From assembly GCA_023460875.1 (NCBI GenBank), contig JAEWOQ010000057.1:1-20032 (forward strand): DNA of 20,032 nt. The letters run 5' to 3'. Both the position numbers and the translations under genes were made by a program. The notes under the pieces are model-generated. The model did not search any database and was not told the DNA's origin. It worked only from the letters and a program-made list of their open reading frames with translations. Shown one piece after another: positions 1-7,276 of the stretch (position 1 is the first letter of the stretch; every line of letters begins with the position of its first letter). The stretch is from Pseudomonadota bacterium (lineage in GTDB: Bacteria; Myxococcota_A; Polyangia; Polyangiales; Polyangiaceae).

Positions 1-1
1 A

Positions 2-409
2 CTCTCCCCCCCCCCCCCCGCGCGGGGGGGCGCCGCCCCCGCCGCGCTCCTGCTGCCAGGAGCCAAAGTGGGGCTCTGGGTCCACCCCGAGGGGGGCTCC
101 CTGCGCTTCGCAGGAGCGTCGTTGAACCTCAACGACCTCGGAGGTGAGCTCTCCGGGGCGGCCGCCGAGGTCCGGATCACGGCGGGCACGGCGCGGCTCT
201 CTCTCGCCCGCTGGAGCTCGCTGACCCCCGGCAGTCGACTACGCTGGACCCCCGAGCCCCTCTGGACGGTGCTCGTGGACGGCCGATCTCGGGCCTGGGC
301 CGAGCCCCGGCGTTGGGGCGACGCTTGGGGCATGCGCTTGGTCCACGTCCTCCCCCTGCCCAGCCGCTCCTCGATTTCCCGTGTTCACTGCGTGGAGTCG
401 CGACCATGA
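2..409 (+). CDS. SpoA/FliN-like C-terminal domain protein (5' end outside window)
   Basis: The reading frame is open to the left edge of the window, so only the C-terminal part of the gene is visible, about 135 residues. The visible N-terminal part is Pro/Ala-rich and is encoded partly by a run of 14 C (6-19). The last 60-70 residues resemble the SpoA (FliN/FliM/HrcQ) surface-presentation domain. There is a short 'VRITAGTARLSLARW' strand pair, then 'LTPGSRLRW', and then 'VLVDGRSRAWAEPRRWGD', which matches the family pattern of hydrophobic-VNGR-(V/R)ARGE-hydrophobic followed by a final G-(V/M)-R-(I/L) strand. SpoA proteins build the switch or cytoplasmic sorting ring of flagella and type III secretion systems. 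Its TGA overlaps the yggS ATG (ATGA, 406-409), which suggests translational coupling. The family call is by eye and unsure; no other T3SS or flagellar gene is in view. Confidence 0.45.
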   Translation, partial: LSPPPPARGGAAPAALLLPGAKVGLWVHPEGGSLRFAGASLNLNDLGGELSGAAAEVRITAGTARLSLARWSSLTPGSRLRWTPEPLWTVLVDGRSRAWAEPRRWGDAWGMRLVHVLPLPSRSSISRVHCVESRP

Positions 410-1137
410 AAGACCAAGAGACCCGCGGCGTGGACCGCGAACAGTTGGCGCGGCGCTTCGCCGAGCAGCGGGCGCGCCTGGAGCGGGCCGCTCACGGAGC
501 AGGACGTGACCCCGCGTCGGTGCGGCTCCTCGCCGTCTCCAAGACGCAGCCGCCCGAGGCGCTCCGCGCCGCCTACGAGCTCGGCCAGCGCGATTTCGGG
601 GAGAACTACGTGCAGGAGCTGCTGGCGAAGGCAAAGACGCTCGCCGACCTCCCCGAGCTGCGCTTCCACCTCATCGGCCACCTCCAACGCAACAAGGCGC
701 GCCTCGTCGCCGGGCACGTGCACGTGGTGCAGACCGTCGACAGTGAGCGGCTCGCGCAGGAGCTCGGGCAGCGCGCGGCGAGCGCGGAGCGCGCCGATCG
801 GCTCCCCGTGTTGGTGGAGGTGAACATCGGCGGTGAGCCAGAGAAGAGCGGCTGCGCGCCGGACGAGCTGGGCCCGCTCCTCGACGCCATCGAGCAGCAG
901 CCCGCGCTCCAGCTGCGGGGGCTGATGACGGTGCCTCCCGCCACGGAGGAGGCGGAGGGAGCGCGCCCGTTCTTCGAAGAGCTGCGGAGGCTTCGGGATC
1001 GCCACGGCGGCGTCGAGCGGCTCCCCGAGCTCAGCATGGGCATGAGCCACGACGCGGACGTGGCGGTCGCCGCGGGCGCCACCTGGGTGCGCATCGGCAC
1101 GGCGCTCTTCGGTCCGCGCCGCCCCAAGGAGCCCTGA
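406..1137 (+). CDS. yggS: YggS/PROSC family pyridoxal-phosphate homeostasis protein
   Basis: 243 residues, close to the usual 230-245. This is a cytoplasmic PLP-binding protein with a single alanine-racemase-like TIM barrel; the family buffers free PLP and affects amino- and keto-acid balance, and no catalysis is established. Landmarks: the PLP lysine K46 in LLAVSKTQPP, FGENYVQE (64-71), HLIGHLQRNK (88-97), VEVNIGGEPEKSG (138-149), the phosphate-site strand ELSMGMSHD (208-216), and the C-terminal VRIGTALFG. The ATG at 406 was chosen over upstream in-frame starts because it gives the family length, has GGAG at 394-397 with 8 nt spacing, and overlaps the stop of the preceding gene. rarA follows after 6 nt, so spoA-like, yggS and rarA probably form one transcription unit. 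Confidence 0.95.
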   Translation: MKDQETRGVDREQLARRFAEQRARLERAAHGAGRDPASVRLLAVSKTQPPEALRAAYELGQRDFGENYVQELLAKAKTLADLPELRFHLIGHLQRNKARLVAGHVHVVQTVDSERLAQELGQRAASAERADRLPVLVEVNIGGEPEKSGCAPDELGPLLDAIEQQPALQLRGLMTVPPATEEAEGARPFFEELRRLRDRHGGVERLPELSMGMSHDADVAVAAGATWVRIGTALFGPRRPKEP

Positions 1138-1143
1138 CCCGAC

Positions 1144-2610
1144 ATGGCGAAGCGCGACGACCAGCCCACGTTGCTCGAGCACGCCGGCGGCCGCGGCGAG
1201 CTGTCCGGCTCCGCCAGCGTGCCCCTGGCCGAGCGCATGCGGCCCCGCACCCTGGCGGACGTCTTGGGGCAACGGGCGCTGGTCGGGCCGGGACGGTTCT
1301 TGAGGCGGGCCATCGAGACCGATCGCCTGCCCAGCTTGATTTTGTGGGGGCCGCCGGGCTCGGGGAAGACGACCCTGGCCCACGTGGTGGCGCAGGCGAC
1401 CCGGCGCCGCTTCGTACCCTTCAGCGCCGTGCTCGGCGGCGTCGCGGAGCTGCGCGAGATCGTCAAGCAGGCCAAGGAGGACCGCAAGTACCGCGGCGTG
1501 TCGACGGTGCTCTTCGTCGACGAGATCCATCGGTTCAACAAGGGGCAACAGGACGCCTTCTTGCCGCACCTCGAGGACGGCACCATCACGCTCATCGGGG
1601 CGACCACCGAGAACCCGTCCTTCGCCGTGAACGCCGCGGTGCTCTCCCGCTGCAAGGTGTTCCGGCTCGAGCCCCTCGATGAACTGGAGCTGGTGCAGCT
1701 GCTCGAGCGCGCGCTCGAAGATCGCGAAGCAGGCCTCGGTCGGCTCGAGCTAGAGGCCACCCCGGAGGCGCTCCAGGCCATCGCCCGCAGCGCCCGGGGC
1801 GACGCGCGCCGCGCCTTGGGGTTGCTCGAGACCGTCGCCCAGCTCCACGAGGGCACCCTGCTCGATCTCGCCAGCGTGGAGCAGGCCTCCGAGGAGCGCA
1901 CGCTGCTCTACGACAAGAGCGGCGAGGAGCACTACAACGTCGTCAGCGCGCTCATCAAATCCATGCGCGGCAGCGATCCGGACGCGGCCATCTACTGGCT
2001 GATGCGCATGCTCGAGGCGGGAGACGATCCCCTGTTCGTGCTGCGGCGGCTGCTGATCTTCGCCAGCGAGGACGTGGGCAACGCCGATCCCCGCGCGCTC
2101 CAGGTCGTCGTGAGCGCGGACGCCGCCTTCCGACGTATGGGCATGCCCGAGGGCATCTACCCGATCGCTCACGCTTGCTTGTACCTCGCCAGCTGCCCCA
2201 AATCGGGCGCAGTCAAGGCCGCTTGGCACGCCGCCCGGGACGCCGTGCGCCGTCACGGGGCGCTGCCCGTCCCCAAGAAGCTCCGCAACGCCGTCACCTC
2301 CCTGATGCGCAGCGAGGGCTACGGGACGGGGTACAAGTACGCCCACGACTTCGAGGGCAACTTCGTGCCCGGCGAGACCTACCTCCCCGACGTGCTCGAG
2401 GGCGCGCGCTTCTACCAACCCACGAACCAGGGCCTCGAGAAGGCGATCGGCGAGCGGTTGGCTCGCCTGCGTGGGCGCGCCCGCGACGGCGCACCCGAAG
2501 AGCGCTCCGCGCCCAGCGCCGCCGAGGCGTCACCCTCTTCCACGGAGCCGCCCACGGAGCCACGCCCTCCAGAGGAGCCTCCAGAGGAGCCCGGCGAGCC
2601 GCAAGGTTGA
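1144..2610 (+). CDS. rarA: Replication-associated recombination protein A (RarA/MgsA/WRNIP1 AAA+ ATPase)
   Basis: 488 residues. A clamp-loader-like AAA+ ATPase that acts at stalled or gapped replication forks. Visible motifs: RMRPRTLADVLGQ near the N-terminus (31-43), Walker A GPPGSGKTT (69-77), Walker B VLFVDEIHRFNKGQQD (122-137), sensor-1 IGATTENPSF (151-160), the arginine-finger SRC (168-170), and the family's C-terminal tetramerisation region with YDKSGEEHYNVVSALIKSMR, DPLFVLRRLLIFASEDVGNA and GYKYAHDFEGNFV. The N-terminal QPTLLE (7-12) loosely resembles a beta-clamp-binding motif; that is inference. The C-terminus carries an extra tail of roughly 45 residues rich in Pro, Glu and Ser that ordinary RarA lacks. 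AAGGAG at 1126-1131, inside the yggS end, may serve as the ribosome site although 12 nt is long. It is convergent with hpt. Confidence 0.96.
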   Translation: MAKRDDQPTLLEHAGGRGELSGSASVPLAERMRPRTLADVLGQRALVGPGRFLRRAIETDRLPSLILWGPPGSGKTTLAHVVAQATRRRFVPFSAVLGGVAELREIVKQAKEDRKYRGVSTVLFVDEIHRFNKGQQDAFLPHLEDGTITLIGATTENPSFAVNAAVLSRCKVFRLEPLDELELVQLLERALEDREAGLGRLELEATPEALQAIARSARGDARRALGLLETVAQLHEGTLLDLASVEQASEERTLLYDKSGEEHYNVVSALIKSMRGSDPDAAIYWLMRMLEAGDDPLFVLRRLLIFASEDVGNADPRALQVVVSADAAFRRMGMPEGIYPIAHACLYLASCPKSGAVKAAWHAARDAVRRHGALPVPKKLRNAVTSLMRSEGYGTGYKYAHDFEGNFVPGETYLPDVLEGARFYQPTNQGLEKAIGERLARLRGRARDGAPEERSAPSAAEASPSSTEPPTEPRPPEEPPEEPGEPQG

Positions 2611-2615
2611 GCCAA

Positions 2616-2634
2616 CGCGGGCTCCGGCCCCGCG
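2616..2634. terminator. Possible GC hairpin between convergent rarA and hpt
   Basis: CGCGGG (2616-2621) can pair with CCCGCG (2629-2634) around a 7-nt loop, in the 58-bp gap between the two convergent stop codons. There is no T-tract on either side, so it is at best a weak or factor-dependent terminator; in DNA this GC-rich such a stem also occurs by chance. Confidence 0.25.
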
Positions 2635-2668
2635 ACGGCGCGGGCCCGTGACTCAGCCAAATTCCGAC

Positions 2669-3247
2669 TCAGCCGGGGCTCTGGCCACCGGAGCCCACCG
2701 ACCCGACGAAGGGCAAATTCCGGAAGCGTTGCGCGAAATCGAGCCCATAGCCCACGACGAACTCGTCCCCGAGCTCGAAGCCCACATAGCGAGGGGCCAC
2801 CTTCGTGGCTCTCCGCGAGGGCTTGTCGAGGAGGGCGCACACCTCGAGGCTCGCCGGGCCCCGCGCTTGCAGGCTCCGCAGCAGGAACGCGAGGGTCAGC
2901 CCCGTGTCGACGATGTCCTCGATCAGGAGCACGTCCTTGCCCTCGATGGAGGTGGACAGATCCTGCGTGATCTTCACGGCGCCGCTGGAGTTGGTGTCGT
3001 CCCCGTAGCTCGCCACACCGAGGAACTCCACGGAGACGGGCAGGTCGATGGCGCGCGCCAGATCCGCCGTGAAGACGAAGCTGCCCTTCAACACGCAGAG
3101 GAGCACCAGAGACCGCCCCCGGTACTCGGCGGTGATCTGGCGCCCCAGCTCCTTCACGCGCTCCGCGATGCGCTCCTCGGACAGGAGCTCGCGCACCTCG
3201 GCGGCGCCGTTCGTCGGTGCGGAGTCCCTGGGCGCGACGGTGTCCAT
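2669..3247 (-). CDS. hpt: Hypoxanthine(-guanine) phosphoribosyltransferase
   Basis: 192 residues from the ATG at 3247 (family about 175-190). Purine salvage: it transfers phosphoribose from PRPP to hypoxanthine or guanine, giving IMP or GMP, in the cytoplasm. Type I PRTase motifs: LKGSFVF (53-59, PPi loop), the flexible-loop SYGDDTNSSG (80-89), the PRPP-binding VLLIEDIVDTGLTL (106-119), DKPSRR (141-146), and the purine-specifying end YVGFELGDEFVVGYGLDF (154-171). An in-frame start further upstream (3328) would add 27 residues of poor character. The chosen ATG has TAGCGT at 3255-3260, 7 nt upstream, and a GGAG only 2 nt away, which fits a leaderless start better than a Shine-Dalgarno start. 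It lies 106 nt downstream of comEC on the same strand. Confidence 0.93.
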   Translation of the reverse strand: MDTVAPRDSAPTNGAAEVRELLSEERIAERVKELGRQITAEYRGRSLVLLCVLKGSFVFTADLARAIDLPVSVEFLGVASYGDDTNSSGAVKITQDLSTSIEGKDVLLIEDIVDTGLTLAFLLRSLQARGPASLEVCALLDKPSRRATKVAPRYVGFELGDEFVVGYGLDFAQRFRNLPFVGSVGSGGQSPG

Positions 3248-3254
3248 GGCTCCA

Positions 3255-3260
3255 ACGCTA
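3255..3260 (-). promoter_or_regulatory. Candidate -10 element TAGCGT for leaderless hpt
   Basis: TAGCGT on the minus strand ends 7 nt before the hpt ATG. It fits TANNNT and recurs in comparable positions at five other genes in this window. No good -35 was recognised. Prediction only. Confidence 0.35.
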
Positions 3261-3353
3261 CCGCTCCCCGGGGGCGTGACCAAGACGTCGCCCACCCACC
3301 CCGGCTCCGCCGACCCCCTCGAGACCACGGAGGCTCGCGCGCCCTACGTCCGC

Positions 3354-3800
3354 TCACCAGGGGAGCGCGGCGACGTGCCAGCGCGCGTCGCGCCCGTCCG
3401 TCACGAACTGGAGCGAGCCCGACCGATCCGTGCGCAGCGCGGCGATCCCCAGCTCCGCGAAGCTGGCGAGCGTCACCGGGCGAGGGTGCGCGAAGCGGTT
3501 GCGCACGCCGCAGGAGATGGTGGCCCAGCGGGGCGCGACCGCCCGCAGCAACGCCAAGCTGCTCGAGCTGTCCGAGCCGTGGTGGCCCGCCTTGAGCACG
3601 TCCGCCCGGAGGTCCACGCCGGACGCGATCAAGCGGGCTTCCTGCTCCCGCTCCGCGTCGCCCGTGAACAGGACCGAACGCTGCCCATAGCTCACCCGGA
3701 CCACGAGGGAGTTGTCGTTGAGCCCGACGCCCGGCTGCACGGGGCACGGTCCGAGGATCTCGAAGCGGGCGCCGCTCAAGGTCACCGGTCGCCCGCACAG
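3354..3800 (-). pseudogene. comEC: Distal part of comEC: second half of its metallo-beta-lactamase domain, after an in-frame TAG
   Basis: This segment is in the same frame as the upstream comEC open frame and is separated from it only by the TAG at 3801-3803. Translation through the stop would continue as LCGRPVTLSGARFEILGP and run to a TGA at 3354-3356, adding 148 residues. It carries the rest of the ComEC beta-lactamase fold: DNNSLVVRVSYG, the metal-site LFTGDAE, VLKAGHHGSDSSSS, and a C-terminal GSLQFVTDG strand. A GTG at 3783-3785 could start a separate 143-residue peptide, but no convincing ribosome site precedes it. I read it as the disconnected end of one 807-residue gene, not as an independent gene. 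Alternatives are a sequencing error or suppression of the amber codon. Confidence 0.8.
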
Positions 3801-5777
3801 CTAGCCGGGGCCGAGCAGCCGCGTGCCCTGCTCCCGGGCGAGGTTCAGCAGCTCCGCGTACTGACCCACCTCGGGCCCGGCGCCCGCGGGGTGCCACAGG
3901 GCCTCGACCCGATGACGTCGCAGCACCGCGAGCAGCCCTTGCAGGTGGTCGGCGTGGGCGTGGCTGAGGATCACCAGGGCGATCGTCTCCCGGCGGCGCG
4001 CCCGGAGCAGGGGCAGGAGCACCCGCTCGCCGGGATCCGGGAAGCCATGGGCGAAGCCCCCGCCATCGACGAGGACGAGGGCTCCCTCGGGGAGGTCCAG
4101 GAGCGCCGCGTCGCCTTGCCCTACGTCGGCGATGGTGACCCGGAGAGCCCCCTGCGGTGGAACCCGCGCGCGCCCCTCGAAAATGCAGAGAGCCGCCAAG
4201 CCCGCCAAAAGCACCCAGCGGCGGCCCCGTGGAGGCGCGGCGGCGGCCAGGGCGGTCCCCGCGATGAGCACGGCCACATGCCAGGGTCCGGGCAGGGGCA
4301 CCACGAAGCTGGCGAAGCTCGCCTCCGCGCTGCGCAAGGCGACCCAGCGCACGCCCAGGAGCGCGCCCGCGCCGACGAGGGCCAACCCCTGCTCGAGCCA
4401 CGGCAACCCGCTGACAGCGGCGTGGAGCAGACAGCTCGGCAGCGCCGCCAGCTCACCGAGGGGAGCCGCCAGGAGGTTGGCGACGAGGCCCGCGAAGGTG
4501 AGCCGCTCATCCATCATGGCCAGCAGGGGCGCGCAGGGGATCGTCGAGGTGACCGTCGCGATGGTGCCCACGGCGACGTAGCGCAGGGGCGCGGAGCGGA
4601 TCGCCCCGCAGCGCCGCCCGAGGGGTTGCCCCAGCACCAACAGCCCCCAGGTGGCCGCCGCGGACAAGGCGAAAGAGATGTCCACGGCCGCGAGCGGGTC
4701 GTACAGCGCACCGACGACGAGGGAGATCCCCAGGGCGCGGCACCCGCCCACCCGAGCACCCGCGGACCGCGCCAAGAACACCGCCGAGAGCATCCAGGCC
4801 GCGCGCCACGCCGACCCGCTGCCCCCCGAGAAGTCCGCGTACAGCAAGCTCGCCAGCACGCCGAACCCCGCCGACACCCGCGTCACGTCCCAACGCCCCG
4901 CCCAGCGCTCCACGCGGACCAAGCAAGCCCTCAGCCCCTGCACGACCAGCACCACAGCGAACACCAGGTGAGTCCCGCTCACGGCGAGCAGGTGCATGAG
5001 CCCGCTGCGCTTGAACGCCGCGTCGTCCTCGGGATCCAGATCGTTCTCGCCGAGCACGAGGGCGCGCGCCATTGGCCGGGCCAGCTCCGGGAACGTGGCC
5101 TCGATCCGCCCTCGCGTGTGGGCGCGCGCTGCGTCGATGTGCGCCGCCAGCCCAGCTCCCCGCTCGACGACGGCGAGGGACAGGACGCTGCCGCTGAGCA
5201 CGGCGCCGCTGCGTCGGGCGCCGGGCGCTGGGTCCGCGAGCTCCGCGTTCCGGAAGAGACGGACCGGGGCGAGCTGGGCGACGAGCTCGATCTCGTCCCC
5301 TCGTCCCAGATCGTGCGGCCCCCCGTAGAGGCGGAGGCGCAGGGGCCCTGGGTGTCGTCGGCCCTCGCAGTCGATCCGGCGAGCGTCACCGATCCAGGCG
5401 AGGGACCCGTCGCGTAGCACCGGGGAGCGCACCACCCGGACCTCCGCCGAGCAGCGCCGGGGCCCCTGCACGTACTCGATGGCCCCACGGCGCTGGCCGG
5501 CGAAGTCCCCGTAGGCGAGCTCGGCGCGCACCCCTCCGACCAGGAACGCCAGCAGGGCGAAGGCGCTCAGGGCGGGGCCCCAACGACCGGCGAGCCCCAG
5601 CCAGCTCACCAGGAAGCCCAACGCTGCGGGCCATGGAGCCAGAGGCGCGACTCCGCCCGCCAGGGAGCTCGCAGCGAGCACGCACCAAGGGTCATCCACC
5701 AGGGCGGCGGGCTTCGGTCCCGAGTCCACGAGCCCCCAGCAATGCACGCCCCGCGCCAAACGCCTGGGAGGGCCCAC
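3801..5777 (-). CDS. comEC: ComEC/Rec2 DNA-uptake channel protein, cut short by an in-frame TAG
   Basis: 658 residues to the TAG; 807 if the stop is read through, which is the normal size for three-domain ComEC. ComEC is the inner-membrane channel that takes up single-stranded DNA during transformation. Order: N-terminal membrane helices (about 33-85), the soluble DUF4131 OB-like domain (about 90-205), the polytopic competence domain from ARALVLGENDLDPED with the hallmark LLAVSGTH (263-270) through about residue 535, then the start of the beta-lactamase domain with DVGQGDAALL (551-560), VDGGG (570-574) and the metal motif SHAHADH (605-611). The stop falls about 48 residues after this motif, before the remaining metal ligands. 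The GTG at 5777 is the longest start; GTGs at 5747 or 5699 are also possible, and none has a strong ribosome site. Confidence 0.88.
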   Translation of the reverse strand: MGPPRRLARGVHCWGLVDSGPKPAALVDDPWCVLAASSLAGGVAPLAPWPAALGFLVSWLGLAGRWGPALSAFALLAFLVGGVRAELAYGDFAGQRRGAIEYVQGPRRCSAEVRVVRSPVLRDGSLAWIGDARRIDCEGRRHPGPLRLRLYGGPHDLGRGDEIELVAQLAPVRLFRNAELADPAPGARRSGAVLSGSVLSLAVVERGAGLAAHIDAARAHTRGRIEATFPELARPMARALVLGENDLDPEDDAAFKRSGLMHLLAVSGTHLVFAVVLVVQGLRACLVRVERWAGRWDVTRVSAGFGVLASLLYADFSGGSGSAWRAAWMLSAVFLARSAGARVGGCRALGISLVVGALYDPLAAVDISFALSAAATWGLLVLGQPLGRRCGAIRSAPLRYVAVGTIATVTSTIPCAPLLAMMDERLTFAGLVANLLAAPLGELAALPSCLLHAAVSGLPWLEQGLALVGAGALLGVRWVALRSAEASFASFVVPLPGPWHVAVLIAGTALAAAAPPRGRRWVLLAGLAALCIFEGRARVPPQGALRVTIADVGQGDAALLDLPEGALVLVDGGGFAHGFPDPGERVLLPLLRARRRETIALVILSHAHADHLQGLLAVLRRHRVEALWHPAGAGPEVGQYAELLNLAREQGTRLLGPG

Positions 5778-6085
5778 GACGCGCCGTGAGCGCGGGCAAG
5801 GCGCTGGCGGCTCCGGCGGCGGCCATGGCAGCCACGGGACGAGGGGGCTCAGAGGTCCCAGAGGAGCGACAGGCTCCTACCGCCGTACTCAGTTGCGTCT
5901 TCGTGCGCCACGCCGCCCTCGCATTCTGCCGGGAGCCCCGACCTGTTCATCGCGCCCCCGTCACCGAGGGAATGGCAGACGTGACAAAGCCCCGGCGAAT
6001 GCCGGGGCTCTGTCACGCTCACTCGACCGCAGTGCGGGCGACGAGGCGTGGCTCAGCCTCGTGACGCGCGCCTGTCAGGCCCCCG
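5778..6085. other. Intergenic region between comEC and the lipoprotein gene
   Basis: 308 bp without a supportable gene. It lies upstream of comEC and downstream of the lipoprotein gene, both on the minus strand. It contains a strong inverted repeat (5981-6016) and a weaker one, ACGAGGC (6041-6047) pairing with GCCTCGT (6056-6062). No clear comEC promoter was recognised. Short open frames here look like chance products of high GC. Confidence 0.6.
5981..6016. terminator. Strong inverted repeat, probable bidirectional terminator
   Basis: The 16-nt arm 5981-5996 pairs with 6001-6016 around the tetraloop GAAT, with a single A.C mismatch. The core is AGCCCCGGC and GCCGGGGCT, flanked by short A- and T-containing ends (ACAAAG and CTCTGT). 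It stands 70 nt after the lipoprotein stop on the minus strand, the expected place for the end of the OMP-lipoprotein transcript. No long U-tract follows, so it may need a factor or act as an RNA 3'-end stabiliser. Confidence 0.65.
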
Positions 6086-6514
6086 TCAGGCCCCACAGAC
6101 GGAGTCGCAGGCGTCGCTCAGCAGATCGTCGCACAAGCACTGAGAGCAGGCGTCGCTGAGCGAGCAAAGCAAATCGCAGGCGGAGAGGCAGTCTTGGTCC
6201 CCAGCGCAGAGGGAGCGACAGCTCCCATCGCCGCCCCCTGGACCGCCAGGGCCGCCGGGACCGCCGGGACCGCCGGGACCGCCAGGATTGCCCCCGTCCT
6301 CACCGGCGAAGACCTGATCGACCGGGTGGTAGTTCTCGGGAGTGCGGATGGGAGCGCCCTCGGGGAGAGTTCCCACGCGACGGCCGTCAGCGTCGACGCC
6401 CGTGAAGCGGGCCGGCCCCTCGGGCGCCCCAGGGGGCTGGTCGGCGATGGGCCCGCCGTCACCGCACCCGACGGCCAGGCCGGCCAGTATCGCTGCAAGG
6501 TAAAATCGATTCAT
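6086..6514 (-). CDS. Cys-rich lipoprotein with GGP-repeat stalk, unknown function
   Basis: 142 residues. I do not recognise a family. The N-terminus is a short lipoprotein signal, MNRFYLAAILAGLAVGC, with lipobox LAVG-C17, so the product is probably lipid-anchored in the envelope. A polar Pro/Gly/Asp segment follows (18-74). Next comes a collagen-like low-complexity run of GGP triplets (77-95), encoded by five 9-nt repeats. The last 44 residues hold ten cysteines (99, 103, 109, 113, 117, 123, 126, 128, 136, 140), spaced C-x3-C-x5-C-x3-C-x3-C-x5-C-x2-C-x-C-x7-C-x3-C. That suggests a small disulfide-rich or metal-binding knob. The start is supported by AAGGAG at 6522-6527, 7 nt from the ATG. The outer-membrane protein gene ends only 18 nt upstream, so the two are probably co-expressed. 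Confidence 0.75.
   Translation of the reverse strand: MNRFYLAAILAGLAVGCGDGGPIADQPPGAPEGPARFTGVDADGRRVGTLPEGAPIRTPENYHPVDQVFAGEDGGNPGGPGGPGGPGGPGGPGGGDGSCRSLCAGDQDCLSACDLLCSLSDACSQCLCDDLLSDACDSVCGA
6243..6287. repeat. Five 9-nt tandem repeats encoding GGP triplets
   Basis: Units on the plus strand: CCGCCAGGG, three exact CCGCCGGGA, and CCGCCAGGA. They lie inside the lipoprotein gene. A change in copy number would add or remove whole GGP triplets without shifting the frame, so stalk length could vary between strains. Confidence 0.85.
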
Positions 6515-6532
6515 CGTCGGGCTCCTTCCCGA

Positions 6533-7234
6533 TCAGAAATAGTACAGCGCCGCGATGCTGCTCGTAAAGATGTCCCAGGGGTTGTTGCCCAGGGTCGTCC
6601 CGATCGTGAACGAGTTGTCGGAGCTCTCCGCCCCACCCCGCTCCGTGCCGCGGTGCTGGTGACGCAGGTACAGGCCGATGCTGCCCTGGAGGGACAGCTG
6701 CGGGATGTTCATGAAACCAAAGTGGATTTCCGCGCCCGCGCGGGCGCCCAGGCTGAGGAGGAAGCCGTCGTGCGAGACGCCAGCAACTTCTCCCACGTTG
6801 GCGAACCCGATGGTCGCCTCCGGCACCACCTGGAAGCTGAAGTGCCCCGCGTCCGCCAGGTTCAACGGCACGCCGGCGTGGAACATCATGACGGTGACGC
6901 CCGCCTTGTCGGTGTCGTTGAGCGAGCCCGAGCTGAAGTTGAAGCCGAGGCCCGCGTCGATGCCGATCATGTTGTCGAGCCAGTAGCGGGCGCCGATCAC
7001 CGGCGCGACCAAGGTGTGATCGCCGGCGCCGATCGTCTGTCGGCCCATGTAACCAACGGCGAAGCGGCCGACCATCTGCGAGTGATCGGAGTTCCCTGCG
7101 GCGGGCTGAGCTCCGGGGAGCGCCACGCCAGCGCGGCCGTCGGTGCTGGCCTGCGCCGTTGCTTCCTGAGCGAACGCTCCGCTTGCCAGCAAGAGCACCG
7201 CCGCGCCAGTTCCCATCGTCGTAAAGAGCTTCAT
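6533..7234 (-). CDS. Outer-membrane beta-barrel protein (small, porin-like)
   Basis: 233 residues. The Sec signal peptide MKLFTTMGTGAAVLLLASGAFAQ ends in the AFA-Q cleavage pattern. After a short polar spacer there is an array of amphipathic strands with alternating aromatic and small residues, for example FAVGYMGRQTI, VIGARYWLDNMIGIDAGLGFNF, FSFQVVPEATIGFANVG and GFLLSLGARAGAEIHFGFM. It ends ...SSIAALYYF; a C-terminal aromatic is the usual BAM-recognition signature. I cannot name a specific family. Two ATGs are 9 nt apart (7243 and 7234). AGGAGG at 7246-7251 is only 2 nt from the first but 11 nt from the second, so I prefer 7234, which also gives a cleaner signal peptide. It is the first gene of a two-gene unit with the Cys-rich lipoprotein. 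Confidence 0.8.
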   Translation of the reverse strand: MKLFTTMGTGAAVLLLASGAFAQEATAQASTDGRAGVALPGAQPAAGNSDHSQMVGRFAVGYMGRQTIGAGDHTLVAPVIGARYWLDNMIGIDAGLGFNFSSGSLNDTDKAGVTVMMFHAGVPLNLADAGHFSFQVVPEATIGFANVGEVAGVSHDGFLLSLGARAGAEIHFGFMNIPQLSLQGSIGLYLRHQHRGTERGGAESSDNSFTIGTTLGNNPWDIFTSSIAALYYF

Positions 7235-7245
7235 TGGATTCATCG

Positions 7246-7251
7246 CCTCCT
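7246..7251 (-). promoter_or_regulatory. Shine-Dalgarno AGGAGG deciding the OMP start
   Basis: This is the strongest ribosome site in the window. Its 2-nt distance to the ATG at 7243 is too short, while 11 nt to the ATG at 7234 is workable. Confidence 0.7.
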
Positions 7252-7262
7252 GAACACGCGCG

Positions 7263-7276
7263 GGCGAGCGCTCGCC
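7263..7276. promoter_or_regulatory. 14-bp perfect palindrome in OMP 5' leader
   Basis: GGCGAGCGCTCGCC is its own reverse complement and sits 11 bp upstream of the AGGAGG site of the OMP gene. In RNA it could not form a tight hairpin without a loop, so a protein-binding site is more likely if it is functional at all. GC-only palindromes of this size are not rare in such DNA. Confidence 0.3.

Noticed and set aside
313..405. Upstream in-frame start for yggS at 313
   Set aside because: It would overlap the preceding gene by nearly 100 nt and add a Pro/Arg-rich stretch absent from the family; the ATG at 406 has a ribosome site and the family length.
3048..5417. Long plus-strand open frame (about 790 codons) opposite comEC and hpt
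   Set aside because: Its translation is dominated by Arg, Pro, Gln, His and Glu with no recognisable domain, while the minus strand gives clear ComEC and Hpt motifs. It is the usual antisense shadow of high-GC genes.
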